Positions 62,246-64,000 of a stretch of 64,000 bases of DNA are shown piece after piece (positions within the stretch are counted from its first letter, which is position 1; the number at the start of each line of letters is the position of its first letter). The DNA comes from G963676795 sp963677215 (GTDB lineage: Bacteria > Desulfobacterota > Desulfuromonadia > Desulfuromonadales > Geopsychrobacteraceae). The stretch covers positions 3,658,001-3,722,000 of the forward strand of contig OY781919.1 in NCBI GenBank assembly GCA_963677215.1. Reading direction: 5' to 3'. A model generated the notes under the pieces. The model was given only the letters and a program-made list of their open reading frames with translations. It had not been told where the DNA came from and made no database searches. The translations under genes and the position numbers were made by a program.

Positions 62246-63591
62246 GCTGCACCTCCGGCAAGAGCTTCGACCAGACGGTCGATCTGCTCACGACTGTTCT
62301 GCTCGGTCACACAGACGAGCAGACCGTTTTCAAACTCTGAATAATCGCGGCCGATGGCTATGCCAGGCAGAATCCCCTGCTCCTGCAGACGGACCTTGAG
62401 TTCAGCGACAGGGCCAGGGCAGAAAACGACAAACTCGTTGAAGTTCTCGGCGCCAAATGCCAACCGATAACCTTCCAATGCCGCGATTTGACTTTTCGCA
62501 TAACTCGCTTTGGCATAATTGACCTCAGCCAGCTTGCGCAGCCCCTGCTTGCCGTGCAGGGCCAGATAGATGCCGACCATAAGAGTGCACATCCCCTGGT
62601 TTGAACAGATATTGGAGGTAGCTTTCTCACGGCGGATATGCTGTTCACGGGTCGCCAGGGTCAGAACGAAACCACGCTTGCCATCCAGATCTGTCGTTTC
62701 GCCAACCAGACGACCGGGTAGACTGCGCATATCCTTGTCCTTGACGGCAAAGAAGCCAATTCCCGGACCGCCAAAGGACATCGGAATACCGAAGCTCTGT
62801 CCTTCACCGATGACGATATCGGCACCAAGCTCACCCGGCGACTTGTAAAGTGCCAGCGCCAGAGGCTCAGGAACAGCAGCAACCAGCCGGGCACCAACTT
62901 CATGTGCCATATCAGCAATGGCGGACAAATCCTCGATATTACCCAGGAAATTTGGATAACCGGCGATCACGGCGGCACAGTTCTCATCAAGCAGAGCCTT
63001 GAGCGCGGCAAGATCAGTGACTCCCTCTGCCAGCGGAGCTTCTACCAACTCAACATTCAGATACTGACAGTAGGTCTGCACTGTTTCACGGTACTGAGGA
63101 GGCAATGCCCGGGAAAGGATAACCCTGTGACGTTTCTTTCCGGCCCGGATGGCAAGAAGAGCCGCTTCCGCGCAAGCGGAAGCCCCGTCATACATCGATG
63201 CGTTAGCGACATCCATACCGGTCAGCTGGCAGATCATCGTCTGAAATTCAAAGATTGCCTGCAACGTGCCCTGGCTGATTTCCGGCTGATACGGCGTATA
63301 GGCCGTATAGAACTCACTGCGGCTGACCAGATGATCAACGACAGTCGGAATGAAGTGATTATAGGAACCACCCCCGAGAAAAGAGTCCCACTCGGCAACA
63401 CCGGAGTTCGAAGCCGCAAGGCGGCGCAGTTCCGCAAGAACCTCTGATTCAGATTTCTCCGGAGCAATATTCAGCGGACGGTTCAGACGACTGTTTTGCG
63501 GAATTCCGGAAAACAGGTCCTCAGTGCCAGAAACACCGATATTGTCCAGCATCTGACGCATCTCAGCATCAGTATGAGGCAGATAACGCAT
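62242..63591 (-). CDS. gcvPA: Glycine dehydrogenase (decarboxylating) subunit 1
   Basis: First half of the P-protein, 449 aa, no PLP lysine; it builds the substrate channel with GcvPB. Typical sequence includes GVSGTEDLFSGIP near the start and GGGSYNHFIP, EISQGTLQAIFEFQTM. The start ATG at 63591 has GAAGGG 6 bp upstream; the ATG two codons earlier lies against the ribosome site. It is separated from gcvH by about 210 bp that carry a hairpin. Confidence 0.95.
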   Translation of the reverse strand: MRYLPHTDAEMRQMLDNIGVSGTEDLFSGIPQNSRLNRPLNIAPEKSESEVLAELRRLAASNSGVAEWDSFLGGGSYNHFIPTVVDHLVSRSEFYTAYTPYQPEISQGTLQAIFEFQTMICQLTGMDVANASMYDGASACAEAALLAIRAGKKRHRVILSRALPPQYRETVQTYCQYLNVELVEAPLAEGVTDLAALKALLDENCAAVIAGYPNFLGNIEDLSAIADMAHEVGARLVAAVPEPLALALYKSPGELGADIVIGEGQSFGIPMSFGGPGIGFFAVKDKDMRSLPGRLVGETTDLDGKRGFVLTLATREQHIRREKATSNICSNQGMCTLMVGIYLALHGKQGLRKLAEVNYAKASYAKSQIAALEGYRLAFGAENFNEFVVFCPGPVAELKVRLQEQGILPGIAIGRDYSEFENGLLVCVTEQNSREQIDRLVEALAGGAA

Positions 63592-63728
63592 AAGCATCCC
63601 TTCACAAACAGTAACAAGAACAATGATCGAGCTACTGAAGTTATGTATCAATCCTGGCACCCTCGGGAAAAGTGCCAGTATGGGGGGAAGCAAAAAACAT
63701 CAAAGGCAAGGTGCTCAATGATCGAGAA

Positions 63729-63754
63729 CTTAGGCGTACCGGCATACGCCTAAG
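63729..63754. other. Hairpin between gcvH and gcvPA
   Basis: Perfect 10 bp stem CTTAGGCGTA (63729-63738) with TACGCCTAAG (63745-63754), loop CCGGCA. No T-run. It may cut or slow the transcript and so make gcvH more abundant than gcvPA/B. Confidence 0.5.
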
Positions 63755-63803
63755 CATCGCTATTACAGAGCAACACAGCAGTTGGTGAGTTTTTGCTACG
63801 CCA

Positions 63804-64000
63804 TCAGTCCTGTTCGATGAATTCCTGGTATGCAGCAGCATCCATCAGGTCATCAAGCTCATCAGGATCGGACAGTTTAATTTTGACCATCCAGCCATCC
63901 TCATAAGGGGAGCTGTTCAGCATCTCTGGCTCATCAGGCAGATCTTCATTGACTTCGACAACTTCGCCGCTGACCGGAGAGTAGACATCGGAAACAGCCT
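63804..64000 (-). CDS. gcvH: Glycine cleavage system H protein (5' part outside window)
   Basis: The last 65 codons of GcvH, read on the minus strand: DVYSPVSGEVVEVNEDL, then SSPYEDGWMVKIKLSDP and the stop at 63804-63806. The lipoylated Lys lies upstream, outside the window. GcvH carries the aminomethyl group between P- and T-proteins. It is the first visible gene of the gcv operon; gcvT, if present, would be further upstream. Confidence 0.9.
   Translation of the reverse strand, partial: AVSDVYSPVSGEVVEVNEDLPDEPEMLNSSPYEDGWMVKIKLSDPDELDDLMDAAAYQEFIEQD

Noticed and set aside
61409..62344. Open frame of 311 codons antisense to gcvPB
   Set aside because: Runs through the gcvPB/gcvPA junction; no recognisable protein features.
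1..64000. Search for CRISPR arrays, tRNA and rRNA genes, prophage or integrative-element genes
   Set aside because: No regularly spaced repeats, no tRNA-like cloverleaf or rRNA core sequence, and no integrase or phage structural genes were recognised.

Overview
The window looks like chromosomal DNA of a Gram-negative, anaerobic deltaproteobacterium, most likely of the Desulfuromonadales (Geobacter/Desulfuromonas/Pelobacter group). This is inferred from gene content, not from a marker gene: PxxKW-type cysteine-rich protein, two tandem small proteins resembling a Geobacter family, paired HDOD-GGDEF proteins, two-subunit glycine decarboxylase, a DRTGG/CBS family II pyrophosphatase, DUF3014 and DUF3108 proteins, and FeoA/FeoB with a FeoB-associated Cys-rich protein. 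No rRNA, tRNA, CRISPR array or prophage was seen.

Layout. 1-8.1 kb (+): a GGDEF-EAL protein cut by the window edge, two HDOD-GGDEF paralogues, then a four-gene Mla/Pqi-type lipid transporter (permease, ATPase, MCE protein, lipoprotein). 8.1-8.6 kb is a gene-free island of hairpins between convergent genes. 8.6-13.4 kb: phosphohexomutase, a YkgJ-type Cys-cluster protein, a strongly expressed-looking PxxKW protein, and a scarred accessory patch with a remnant of an antiporter gene, a 5'-truncated REP-associated transposase and an unrecognised coupled cassette (33 aa, 423 aa, truncated third gene). 13.4-26.6 kb is mostly housekeeping: KefB-type antiporter, YitT, TPR protein, glyoxalase, LpxH, YihY, an M16 peptidase pair, PfkA, patatin, PurB. 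26.7-31.3 kb: a Cache-GGDEF cyclase and the feoA-feoB locus. 31.5-37.5 kb (-): sigma-54 response regulator, histidine kinase, polyprenyl synthase and a membrane-bound HTH protein with an EF-hand loop. 37.8 kb has a perfect promoter followed by a terminator (candidate small RNA or attenuator), then a DUF255 protein. 40-45 kb: pyrophosphatase, DUF3108, ArsR, tautomerase, methyltransferase, DUF3014. 45.3 kb carries a MITE-like element. 45.5-58 kb (-) is a long co-directional block: two small paralogues, a BioD/DRTGG protein, dxs, ispA, xseB, xseA, YibQ, ctpA, envC, ftsX, ftsE, pta. 58-64 kb: a TonB-like protein, a small membrane protein with a kinase-like His motif, a secreted aspartyl protease, and gcvPB, gcvPA and the 3' part of gcvH.

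How the genes fit together. The FtsE-FtsX-EnvC-CtpA-YibQ run is an envelope and cell-division set; XseA-XseB-IspA-Dxs is a common DNA-repair/isoprenoid run; ispA, dxs and the second polyprenyl synthase feed quinone and undecaprenyl carriers. Pta plus a separate DRTGG protein suggests acetyl-CoA/acetate metabolism with a split regulatory module.

Less ordinary features are the candidate sRNA with an anti-Shine-Dalgarno loop at 37.84-37.90 kb, two probable leaderless genes (lpxH and the TonB-like gene), the HTH-TM-EF-hand protein, the MITE-like element ending on a stop codon, and the transposase-scarred cassette. I did not find a convincing multi-gene novel defence or metabolic system.
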